From: Chlamydomonas sphaeroides
Taxonomy: Eukaryota; Chlorophyta; Chlorophyceae; Chlamydomonadales; Chlamydomonadaceae
Assembly: GCA_001662425.1 (NCBI GenBank)
Contig: BDDC01000837.1
Location: 3,457-42,060 of the forward strand
Direction: 5' to 3'
DNA: 38,604 bases
The notes under the pieces were generated by a model, which searched no databases, was not told where the DNA came from, and saw only the letters and a list, made by a program, of their open reading frames with translations. The translations under genes and the position numbers were made by a program. Shown one piece after another: positions 28,865-38,604 of this stretch; the stretch's first letter is position 1; every line of letters starts with the position of its first letter.

Positions 28865-31800
28865 ATGGAGCCCAGCTCCTCCTCCGAACTGCCTGCATTC
28901 GGTCGCGGCGCGGCATCGGAGGCTTTGTTACGCACCATGTCTAACTCTCCGGAGAAAGCTGCAGCACTTGTAAGTGGTGCCGGTGTGCATAGGAGCTGTT
29001 GCGGCCCGCCAAACTCTTGCTCCCTCGTCCCTCCCTTCGCAGCGCGCTGTGCCGAACCTCGCGCCCGGAAGGGCGCCTACTTATTCGCCGGACACACGGG
29101 CCTTCACGACGCCCGTGCAGTCGCGCCGGGACGCCTCGGACCCTGGCGAGCCTGGCGAGCATTTCACGGAGCACATGGACCAGTACGCCCATGCCGCGCT
29201 CTCCGCGGAGTGGGACGGGCTGTTCCTAGGGGCGGGCGCTGACGATGTTCGCAACGGCAACGATGTCTACAAGGCGCTGCGGCACGACCTGCGCAGCCTG
29301 GCCGGGGCACTGAAGCAGTCCTTCGGCCTCGTCGTCGACAGCCGCCGGTTTTCCACCTCCAACCGGGCGGGCGCGCAGCAGCTGCAGCCCTGCATCGCGG
29401 AGCTGAAGACCGCCTGCAAGGTGCGGCCGCGGTCTGCGGCAGCCCGGCGTGGCCGGGCGGTCGTGGGCAATGGGACAACGCCGGCGGTGCCGGCACGTCA
29501 AACCCGTACGCTGCAACCGGCCTCCCGCTCACGCCCTTGCCTGTCGCTTTGCCCTCTCCACACAGGAAATGGCCAGCGCCACGCGCATGGCGACCGAGAA
29601 CTATAACCTGCAGGTGGGGCTGTCCCATCCCTTGGGGAGGACTGCGGCCCAGTGCAAGGGGTGTGAGCTACCACCACCGCAGCGCCTCGGCGCTGCGTGC
29701 CTGTGACAGCACGACGGCTGCTCTCTGTGCCCCGCTGCCTGCCGCCTTTCACCCGTGGCCCCAACCTCTTCGCACCTCTCCGCACTTGTACACAGGTGGA
29801 GCTGACGCTGCAGAAGCACGCCAGCCAGCACCTGCTGGCGCAGCTGCACGAGGTGCAGCTGCTCATCATGGCCAAGGACGAGGAGATATCGGTGCGTCAT
29901 GGCAGGGGTGTCGGCAGGCTCCAGCACGGCTCTCGCGGCAGGGCCGCCGCTTGGCCGAGGTCCGCGGTGTGCGCGTGGACGCAGCTTCTCGCGGTGTGTG
30001 CTTACCCCGCCCTGGCCCTCGCGACTCCTCCGTCCCAGGTGCTCCGCACCGAGGGCCAGCGCAGCGCAGCCAGCGAGGCCACCGTCAGTGCCACCCGCCA
30101 GGTGCGATGACATCGGTACAGGTACAAGCCTGCTGACCGCCCCAAGCAGCAGCCGTGTCCGCTCAGCCCTCGGCCGTCGTCGCCCGACCGTCTCACCCTG
30201 CCCTTGCCGTCTCTTACCCTTGCTGCCCGTCTTGCCCCCAGGTAAATGACGCGCTGCAGGCAGAGGTGCAGCAGCTGGGCGGCGAGCTCATCGAGTGGCG
30301 GCGGCGGGCGCGGGAGCTGGAGGAGCGGCTGGAGGCGCACCGGGCGCACGAGGAGGCGCTGGAGGCCCGCGTGCGGGAGCTGGAGGTGAGGGCGGCGTGT
30401 GGGTACCGTGCCGATGGCTGCCGGCCGTGGGGCCCCAGCTGGGCTGGTAGGCCTGTGGGGCCACGGAGATGGCCCAGCTGGCACATTGTATGTCAGCCGG
30501 TGGGAAGGCGGGCCCCTGAGCACTGGATCGCTGGGGAAGGGCGCTGAGGCTGAGACGCCTGCGCCCGGCATTGATGTGCCGTGCCAACGCTGCGTCCTCG
30601 CAGTTGTTTGAGGACAGCGGGCTGCTGACGCCGCCGCACGAGGGGCATGCGCCGCCGGCCTCCGGTAGCGGCGGCGGCGCAGCGGCGACGCTGGCTGCTG
30701 CGGCGGCCTCGCTGGGAGGCGCGTCGCAGAATGGCGGCTACGGGCATGGACATGGCCACAGCCACAGCCATGGCCATGGCCACGGCCACAGCCACAGCAA
30801 TTCGCTGGGTACCCGGCGCAGCACGGGCGCCGGGGAGGGTGGTGGCGAGTGTAGCTCTGCACCCAACGGCGCCGCGGAGCGGCACACGTCGGGGGGGCAC
30901 CACTCCACGGTTCGCGAGGTGAGCTTGCTGCCGCGCCCGAGCCCAAGTCCCGCTGCACGCACAGCAGACCAGCACACCAGTACTGTGCAGTTGAAAGCAG
31001 CGGGTAGCTGGTAATTCGCCTCTCGCCGGCATCGGCCACAGACCCGGCCGCCGTACCGCACTGGCGCTCCGGCTGCATGCCGCCCCGCCGCTTCTCCACG
31101 CCCGTACACCTCCACTTTACGGACTGCATCCTCCTCGTGATCGGCGTCCCTCGCAGCTGCCGCGGGAGGTGCGGAAGGCGCTGGCGCGCTACCTGCGCCG
31201 CCGCGACGAGGCGGCGAAGGCTGAGCGAGCGTCGTTGCAGGAGCAGGTCGCGTCGCTGCGAGCCGCGCTGCAGCAAGCGTCAGGCCAGGGTGCGGCCTCG
31301 ACCTCGGCCGCGGCCACTAGCGGGCAGCACCACCATCACGCCAGTCCGCACCCTCAGCAGCATGGGCAGGGGCAGCAGCAACGGCGCGTGAGCATGAGCT
31401 CTTGGAACAGCGACGACGCGTTCGAGTGGGGCGCGGAGCCGGCGGAGCCGCAGCCGCCGGCGCGCGGCGCGCAGGAGCGACCGGCGACCGAGACGGAGGC
31501 GCAGGCCCGGGCTCTGGTGGAGCTGCAGGAGGCGCAGGCTGCGGCAGAGGCGTTGCGGGAGCAGCTGGACCGGGCGAGGGCGGAGCTGCGGCAGCAGACG
31601 GCGGAGTCGGAGGCGCTGCGAGAGCGGCTGGCGGAGGCGCAGGCGGCGGGCTCCTCGCATCAGCGCGCGGCGGCGGTCGCGGAGGCGCAGGTGGCGGAGG
31701 TCCGGGCCGCGCTCGCGGACGCCATGGCTGCGCTGGCCGAGGCGGAGGCGGCGCAGGCGGGGCTGCGGCAGCAGGCGGCGGAGTTAGAGGCCCTGCGAGA

Positions 31801-34800
31801 GCGGCTGGCGGAGGCGCAGGCGGTGGGCTCCTCGCATCAGCGCGCGGCGGCGATCGCGGAGGCGCAGCTGGCGGAGGTCCGGGCCTCGCTCGCAGACGCC
31901 ATGACTGAGCTGGCCGCGGCGGAGGCGGCGCAGGCGGAGCTGCGGCAGCAGGCCGCCGACGGCGCCGCCGCGGCTGAGGCGAGCTCCTTATCCGAGGTGC
32001 TGTCGTGCGAGCGAGACAGCCTGGCGGCAGCGCTGGCCGAGGCGCAGCGGTCTGCGGCCGCCGCAGCTGAGGCCGCCGACGCGGCGGCCGCCGCCGAGGC
32101 CGCCCGCGTGGCCGCTGAGAACGACCGTCTCGCGGCCGAGTTGGCGGAGGCGCGGCAACTGGCGGCCAGCCTGGAGTCGCAGCTGGCGGCCTCGGCCTCG
32201 TCACACGCAGAGCTGCAGTGCCGGCTGGCGGAGGTGGAGAGGCGGGACCGGTCGGGCCACGAGACGTCCGTCAAGGACCTGCAGGCGCTGCGGACGCGGC
32301 TGGTCAAGGTGGAGAAGGACCTGGTCAGCTCGCGCACCGACGCGCAGGTCGCGAGGAGCGAGGCGACTGCCGCGTCGCGCGACGTCAAGGCAGCAAACGC
32401 CGAGAAGCTGCGCGCACAGGCGGAGATGGAGGAGGCGGTGGGCCGGCAGCGCGTGGCGGAGGCGGCACGTGAAGAGCTGGCGGCGGCGCTGGCGGAAGCG
32501 GAGGCGGAACGCCGCCGGCTGGAGGAGCGGCTGGCGGAGGAGGAGGCGCTGGCGGAGGCGGTCGCTGGTGCGGCGGCGGTGGTCGCCACAGCGGAGCCGG
32601 GGCCCGGCGCTGTGGCGGAGGCTGCACCGCCCGCGCACAGCTCTGTGGCTGCCGAGGCGGATGCCGCGGCGAGGGCCGAGATGGCGTCTCTGCAGGCTGA
32701 GCTGGCGGAGGCGCAGCGGCAAGCGGCAGAGGACCGCGAGCGGTCGCGCGCCGAGGCCGCCCGGCTCCGGACGGAGCTGGCGGAGGTGCAACTGCTTTTG
32801 GCGGAGGCCGAGGGCCGGCTGGCGGAAGCGACGGCGGAGGCATCGGAGCGGGTAGCGGAGCTAGAGGCTAGGCTGGCGCAGGCCGCCGAGGAGGCGGAGG
32901 TGGCCGCCGTCACGGCCGCCGCTGCCGCCGCCGCGGCGCCGTCGCCAGACCTGGAGCGGTCCGTTGTCCAGCTTCAGGAGGCGCTGGTGGCAGCGCAGCG
33001 GCGAGCCGAGGCGCTGGAGGCGCAGGCCGAGGCGCAGAGGCGCCAGCTGGCGGCTGCGGAGGCCGCGGTGCTGGAGGCCCAGCAGCAGGCCGGCACGCAG
33101 CGCTCGGAGCTGGCGGAGGCGCGCGCGGCGGCTGAGGCTGCGCGGCATCTGCTGGCGGCACAGCAGCATGATGCGGCGCAGGCGCTGGCGGACTCAGAGC
33201 GGCGGCTGAGCGGCGAGCTGGCGGCGCTCCGAACCCGGCTGGCGGAGCTCGAGGCGGCGGCGCCATCCACCTCGGCCGCGGCGGCGGCCGCCTCTCCAGG
33301 CACCAGTGCCAGCGCCAGCGACGCCGGCGTCAGCAGGGCTGTATCGCCCGAGCATGCGCGCGCCAGCCAGGCGGCCGCCAGGTCAGCGGCCGCCGCCGGC
33401 CCGTCGTCGCCGCGGCGGCAGGTCACGGAGCAGGCGGCGGCGCTGGAGGCGGAGGAGCTGGCGGCGCTGGGCGATGACCCGCTGCTGCTGCGCTCGCGCT
33501 GCGCCGCGCTGGCGGGCGAGCTTGCGCTGTCGCGGGAGCGGCTGGCGGACGTGCTGACGGCGTCGCAGGCGGCGGCGGAAGGCCGGCTGGCGGAGGCGCT
33601 GTCCGAGGCGCAGGCAGCGGCGGCGGAGGGCCGCGTGGCGAGCGACGAGGCCTTCTGGGAGCGCAGCCGCGAGGTACGGAGCGGCTGTGCTGAGAGGCAT
33701 GCCCCTGGCTGCCGAAGCGATACTGACTAGCCCGCTGCCGTTGCTGCACCTGCGCCACCATCCCCTGCCTCACGCTGTCCGAACCGTGTGCCGCCTGCTG
33801 TGTCGTTGTCCTCCTTCCCACAGATGCACTCGCTGTACGCCCTGGTCGCGGCTCTGCGCGCCACCGCCCTGCACCACGGGCCCTGCCTGCTCCCGCCCGA
33901 TGCCGGCGGCGCCGCCGCCGGGCCCAGCGGCTCTGTGCCCTACGGCGACACGCACGCCGACGGCGCCGGCAGCCTCGTCGGCGCCTCCGCTAGCTCATTG
34001 GCGGCCTGCCGGCGGCGGCGCGCGCTGGCGGCGGTCCGGCTTCGTGCAGGCCAGGTGGCGGAGCTGCTGGCGGAGGCCGCAGACTTGGCGGCGGCGCCGC
34101 GGCCCGTCGATCCGGCGGCGACAGCCGCAGCCGCAGCGCCACGGAGCGCGGCGTCAGGCAGCGGCAGCGGCAGGCATTCGGGCAGTGGCGAAGGCGGCGC
34201 AGCGCTCGGGGCACGCCCCCCGGCGGCCGCGCCGGGGGCAGCGGGGCAAAGTCTGGCGGCAGAGATGGGGGCCGGGCACGGCGCTGCCGCCCGCCATCAC
34301 CACCACCATCACCACCACCACGGGCTCGACCAGCACCGGCACCTGCACGCACACGACCACCACATGAACTCTGGGGAGGCCGACTTCGGTAAGCCGTGAG
34401 CCGCTCCGCGAAGAAGCGTCTAGGCTTATGGAACAGCAAGCTGGCGCGTCGTTGGCGTTTGTTTGGCACTGAACCTCTTTGCGCCGTCTCATCCATCCGC
34501 AGTGACCGATTTCACTTTGGCTGGACTCATGGACGGGGCCGACGGCGCGCCGCGCCCCAGCGGCCTCACAGACCGCGCCCTGCTTGACGCGCGCGTCGCC
34601 GGCGCCGGCGGCGCGGCGGCCAGCGAGCGACACAACACCAGCGGCGGCGGGGCCGGCGGCCTGGCAGCCAGCAGCAGCTTCACCAGCGGCACTGGCAGCA
34701 GCCTGGCTGACGCGGACGACTTCACCAGCCTCAATAACATGTACGAATTACCGCCCATGGCGACGCCGCCTAAGTTTGACGGGTGGGACGTGTCGGACTT

Positions 34801-34810
34801 GGCGCTGTGA
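28865..34810 (+). CDS. Unrecognised long alanine-rich coiled-coil protein with histidine-rich tracts
   Basis: Ten exons: 28865-28969, 29043-29420, 29566-29613, 29796-29891, 30039-30101, 30242-30385, 30604-30918, 31157-33673, 33824-34388, 34503-34810; 1512 aa. I recognise no family. Residues 1-35 are Ser/Glu-rich. A conserved-looking block follows with HMDQYAHAALSAEWDGLF and DVYKALRHDLRSLAGALKQS. Heptad-like helices begin at about residue 170 (LLAQLHEVQLLIMAKDEEIS). A low-complexity exon (residues about 279-383) holds alternating His-Gly/His-Ser. The 2.5-kb exon 8 (residues about 384-1222) is a nearly continuous Ala/Glu/Leu/Arg coiled coil rich in LAEAQ and ELAEA, including two 59-residue tandem copies. 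Residues 1223-1411 contain nine consecutive histidines, and the C-terminus is a short acidic segment ending WDVSDLAL. A structural or scaffold role is inferred from shape alone. All introns are GT-AG. No TGTAA was found before the next gene. Confidence 0.78.
30743..30803 (+). repeat. His-Gly/His-Ser dipeptide repeat in coiled-coil gene
   Basis: Repeated CATGGC/CACAGC hexamers encode an alternating HGHGHS tract of about 20 residues, within a low-complexity exon that separates two helical regions. Confidence 0.85.
31586..31939 (+). repeat. Two 177-nt tandem units inside the coiled coil
   Basis: Units 31586-31762 and 31763-31939 encode 59 residues each, both carrying LRERLAEAQ, GSSHQRAAA, AEAQ.AEVRA.LADAM and EAAQA. 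A third copy starts at 31940 (LRQQAAD) and diverges. Confidence 0.9.
34295..34321 (+). repeat. Nine-histidine run in coiled-coil gene
   Basis: CAT/CAC codons encode nine consecutive histidines followed by GLDQHRHLHAHDHH, a second metal-binding-like patch near the C-terminus. Confidence 0.9.
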
Positions 34811-35518
34811 GGGGCCGGAGGGTGGCGGGAGGGCAGGTCGTGTGAGCGCGAGTGGGGCGAGTGGGGCAGCGTGTTGGCGGGCGTGTGTGCCCCGCGCGGG
34901 CGTTTGCGGGGGCGTGTTCGGGCTTCGGAAGGCGTTTACGGTGTGCGAGGGGACCGGGGCTTGGCCGGCAGGAGCTGGGGATTGCGGTTGCTGGGCATGG
35001 GGTTGGGGGCGCAGGGAATTGGGGCAGCTGCCCCTGACCGCCTCAAGATGGTGGAAAGCGCCACGTGACATGGGCACGCCAGGGGCCGTGTGATCTTCGG
35101 CCCCAGTGTTACTGGTGAGGTATTCAGTCAATGTGCTGACGAGGCAAAGGAAGCAGGCGGCGCCACTACCCTAACATTCCTCATATGACTTCTAGGAGGA
35201 GTCCTCCCGATGACTTCCACGCTGGTTATAATGTGAAAGCTTCTCGTTCCAGCCACACGACGCCACTCGACCCGTCCGTGGGCTTCACACGATGCGTAGC
35301 CGAAACACATGGCGGGGCTTTCGTCAAGGCCCTTGTATGCGGAGCAGGGTGAGGGGGGCTGCGGGCTACGGACGTGTACGTGCTATCGCCGGAGGAGGGT
35401 TGACCAAGACGCACCCCCAACAAACACGCACAAATATACTCAACGTTGCTGTACTCTGGGCGCACACCTTAACCTGCTAGCCAGTAAATCACCTGCGGCG
35501 CAATTCACGACCATCAAT
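34811..35518. other. Intergenic region before the methyltransferase gene
   Basis: 708 bp without a supported gene. Its first half is G-rich (GTGGGGCGAGTGGGGCAG-like words); the second half is less GC-rich. AAATATA at about 35432, some 85 bp before the ATG at 35519, is a possible core promoter element. Confidence 0.45.
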
Positions 35519-38500
35519 ATGCTGCTACTACTCCGCTATGCGAGAAAGCTTGGCCGTCAATTGGGCCTGGGAAAGGCCTATGAAAAGCTTGTGAAGCTCT
35601 TTGTTGACGCCACGGAGGCTGGTCTGGTGCCGGATTTCGTTCTCCGCCGGGGCATTCGATACTTGCTGTCCATCCGCGTATCCGAGGTCGGAAAGGACCT
35701 GGACTCGCGACTGCGGCAGGTCATCAGCTTTGCGGAGGAGCTGAAGACGATGCCCATCGCCATTAACACCGCGGAGGCCAACGAGCAGCACTACGAGGCA
35801 AGCGACATGCGCCCAGCGCAATGGCCAAGGGAGTCGGCAGCGGGCTGCGGGTGGCGAGGAATATATGCAGGGGTCGGCGGGGTGGCGGGGTGGTGGCGGC
35901 CGGGTTTGTGCTTCTCGTGTCAAGGCCCGCCGGTAACTCGTCGGTGCTGTTGTGGCGCAAGCCACATTGCTCTTGCTGCACTACGCACACGTCACAGCAG
36001 GCATTGCTCGCTGACATGGCATGTGAGTAGCTGGCCTGGAAAAGGCTGCGGCGGTCAGGCAGGCACGGCCCAGGCCCTGCGCCTCCTTGCCGCCCTTCGT
36101 CTCTTCTGTTGTACGGAGTGCTGGTTGGGTCGGGCCACGGTTCGGTCGGCCCCGCTGCCCCTCGCCGTGCTGGGTGGGGCTGGGTCTAGGCCCAACGCGC
36201 CGAACGGCATCGCCACCTACTCGCACCTGCTCCTCAGCAAGCCCGACCCACATGGCTCCTCCTCAAAGCCAACCCATGCACGTCACGGTCACCGGCCAGA
36301 CGCGGCCCGGTGGCACGCCTCTCACATTCCCCGGCGCAAGCTCTCCAGCCCCAACCCCCACTGACCTTCCGAACCTGCTCCCTTCGGGGCCCGCTCTCAA
36401 AGGCACACGGGCTAGCATGACAGCCCGAAACCACCTAGGACCTCCCACGCCGTGCGCGCCCTCCTCAGCCCCCGCCTGCCATGCCTCCTCCAACCCACCC
36501 CAAACCTCCCCTCCTCCTCGCTCCTTCCCCCAGGTGCCCACGCCCTACTACCTGCTGGTGCTGGGCTCGCACCTCAAGTACTCGTCCTGCCTTTACCTCT
36601 CGCCCCGCGACAGCCTGGAGCAGGCCGAGTTCAACATGCTCAGTGAGTGGCGCCACACGGCCGCAGCCATGCGTCATGGGTCATGGGAGCACACCACCAT
36701 GGGGGCACACCACCACCTGGCTACTGCAACGTGGAGCAGCAGCCCACGCCAGGGCGCGGGCGGGCAGGAGTGGCGGCAGCGCCAAGCACACCGCGGGCAC
36801 AGGGTTGCGCAGAGCTGCGGCGCAGCTGCGGCGTGCCTGCGGTCCCCCACCCCTGCATCCCCGCACCCCTACACACCCGCGGTGCGGCCACGGGCCGGGT
36901 TGTGGCCTCCGGGCCCGGGTCGCCGCGCTACGGCCCCTGCCCCGCGCCCTCCATGGCCCCTGGCCCCTGCCTGCCCCCAGGCCTGTACTGCGACCGCGCG
37001 CAGCTGGCGCCGGGGCAGCGCGTGCTGGAGCTGGGCTGCGGCTGGGGCTCCTTCTCGCTCTTCGCGGCGGCGCGCTACCCGGCCTCCACCTTCACCGCCG
37101 TCTCCAACAGCGCCACCCAGAAGGCAGGCTGAGGGGCCCCCGGCAGGGAGCAGGGAGCGATGCAGGAGCGGCAGGAAGGCAGGGAGCAGTAGTGGGAGCA
37201 GACAGGGAGCAGGGCAGGGAGCCAGCGGGGCCATTGAGCCAAGGACGGGAGGCGGTCAGGGACGCCGTGTGGAGGGCATGCCCAGCTGCTGCAGCTCAGG
37301 GGCGCCGAGCGGGCCGTGTGCGCCAACACCCGCTACCCCTCCCACCCCTCCCACGGCCACCTCCCCCTGCCCTCCCGGCCCCCAGGCCTTCATCGACTCG
37401 GAGGCCAGGAAGCGCGGCATCACCAACCTCACGGCGAGTGGGCGAGACACAGGGGCTGGGGGCTGGCTGGGCCGAGCGCATGGCGGCCTGGGCACAGGGG
37501 CCGAGGCAGCGCCACCACAAGCAGGCAGGCACAGCCCCTGACACCCCAGCTGGTACCCGCGGCTGAAAGGCTCTAAGGGACACGAAAACGTAACACCACC
37601 ACCATGGCCTGCCCCTCGGCCTCAACAGATCATCACCGCCAACATGGTGGACTTTGCGCCGCCGGGCGGCGCCACCTTCGACCGCATCGTGAGCATCGAG
37701 ATGTTCGAGCACATGAAGAACTACCAGGAGCTGCTGCGGAGGGTGGGTGAATGGGGCGGCGGACGCTACCTTCCACACTTGTGCAGTGCGCAATGCGGTG
37801 GCACCAGGTCGGCGTTAACTTGCCCCTGGCGAACCGAGTCCCTGGCGAACGTCTTCTGCGCCCGGAGCTAAGGCCACCGCCCCCCTGCTCTCGCCCGCCA
37901 GGTCAGCACCTGGCTGGCGAACGGCGGCAAGCTGTTCGTACACATCTTCCTGCACCGCTGCATGCCGTACCACTTTGAGATCCAGAGCGAGGAAGGTGCG
38001 TCCCTTACCACAATGCCGCATCGCATTACGCGCACACCCGGCCGCGCTCGCATCCGCGCGCCCGCCTTGCTGCCCCTCACATCCACCACCACCGTCGCTC
38101 CCTGCCCTGACACCGCCAGCGCCCTGCTCCGACCCCACATCACATCCCACCAAACCCGTGTCACCACCAGCGCCCCGCCATCCCCGTCCGCGCTGCTGCC
38201 CCGCCCCCAGACTGGATGAGCAAGTATTTCTTCACGGGCGGCACCATGCCCAGCCAGGACCTGTTCCACTACTTCCAGGACCACCTGGCGCTGCGCAACC
38301 AGTGGTGCGACCCCGTGGGGGGGGTGCCAGCGCAGTGCCTGGCAGGCCATGCGGGCATGCAGCTTGGTCACTTCGCGTGGCGGCTGCGCGTGGCAGCTGC
38401 AGGCGCGCACAGCCATTGTTCTGTAGAACCGCCCGCACTGCTGCGCTGGGGCGGGCTGGCCCTTGCCGACGCCTTGCCCCTGCCGCTGCCACTGCACCCC

Positions 38501-38604
38501 CTGCACGCCCCCAGGTACGTCAACGGGCGGCACTACAGCCGCACGCTGGAGGACTGGCTTGTGCGCCACGACCGCCACAGCAAGCAGGTGGGTGGGTGGG
38601 TGGG
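35519..38604 (+). CDS. Coclaurine N-methyltransferase-like SAM-dependent methyltransferase (3' end beyond window)
   Basis: Eight exons in view: 35519-35797, 36534-36642, 36981-37123, 37386-37433, 37629-37742, 37902-37995, 38211-38304, 38515-38587, about 318 residues, then a donor GTGGGT at the edge. The spliced protein follows plant coclaurine N-methyltransferases from end to end: GLVPDFVLRRGIRYLL, then TAEANEQHYEVPTPYY, LGSHLKYSSCLY, LYCDRAQLAPGQRVLELGCGWGS (SAM motif I, ELGCGWG), FTAVSNSATQKAFIDSEARKR, FDRIVSIEMFEHMKNY, DWMSKYFFTGGTMPS and RHYSRTLEDWLVRHD. This family is related to cyclopropane-fatty-acyl synthases. An alga need not make benzylisoquinolines, so the acceptor substrate is unknown. 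No transit peptide is evident; the start has a leucine-rich MLLLLRYARKL. Three of seven visible introns require GC donors. Confidence 0.92.
35798..36533 (+). other. GC-AG intron 1 of the methyltransferase gene
   Basis: Joins ANEQHYE to VPTPYY as in the plant enzymes. The donor is GAG|GCAAGC, the acceptor CCCCAG|GTG. At 736 nt it is the longest clear intron in this gene. Confidence 0.85.
37124..37385 (+). other. GC-AG intron 3 of the methyltransferase gene
   Basis: Joins NSATQK to AFIDSEARKRG. The donor is AAG|GCAGGC. Reading through meets a TGA three codons later, and no GT precedes it, so splicing at GC is forced. Confidence 0.8.
37135..37225. repeat. GGCAGGGAGCA-type repeat in methyltransferase intron 3
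   Basis: Irregular copies of CAGGGAGCAG and GGAGCGGCAGG between exons 3 and 4; purine-rich on the plus strand. Confidence 0.6.
37434..37628 (+). other. GC-AG intron 4 of the methyltransferase gene
   Basis: Joins GITNLT to IITANMVDF. The donor is ACG|GCGAGT. The adjacent GT (GCGA|GTGGGC) would be phase 1 against a phase-0 acceptor. Confidence 0.8.

Noticed and set aside
31837..32913. Long minus-strand ORF opposite the coiled-coil exon (Ser/Ala-rich)
   Set aside because: It is a shadow of the GC-rich coiled-coil codons, with no start context or domain, and the plus-strand reading has real heptads and splice sites.

Overview
The window is nuclear DNA of a green alga, most likely a core chlorophyte (Chlamydomonas or a relative). 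The signs are very high GC, genes broken by many short GC-rich introns, alanine- and glycine-rich low-complexity inserts inside conserved proteins, N-terminal organelle transit-type leaders, and TGTAA polyadenylation motifs downstream of stop codons. Exons were assembled by eye from reading frame, splice sites and remembered family motifs. No alignment or transcript was available.

Seven protein-coding genes can be built, left to right. (1) Minus strand, 3' end cut off: organelle-type DNA gyrase subunit B. (2) Plus, sharing a 383-bp divergent promoter with gyrB: a small secreted CREG-family protein (FMN-binding split-barrel fold). (3) Plus: an unrecognised 943-aa protein with a transit-like N-terminus, one membrane span and a 17-aa tandem repeat. 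(4) Minus, convergent with gene 3: a 28-exon gene that appears to fuse a non-catalytic rhodanese domain to a bacterial-type SulP/SLC26 anion transporter and a STAS domain. (5) Minus: a chloroplast-type ABCD (ABCD2-like) half ABC transporter. (6) Plus, divergent from gene 5: an unrecognised 1512-aa alanine-rich coiled-coil protein with histidine-rich tracts. (7) Plus, 3' end cut off: a coclaurine N-methyltransferase-like SAM-dependent methyltransferase.

The genes do not form a pathway. Three have leaders suited to an organelle (gyrB, the ABCD transporter, gene 3), and two are membrane transporters. The most unusual items are the rhodanese-SulP-STAS fusion, whose active-site cysteine position is serine, and six introns in three genes that require a GC 5' splice site, out of about 81 introns modelled. 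No tRNA, rRNA, CRISPR array, transposase or virus-like gene was recognised. The long overlapping ORFs on opposite strands come from the GC-rich composition.
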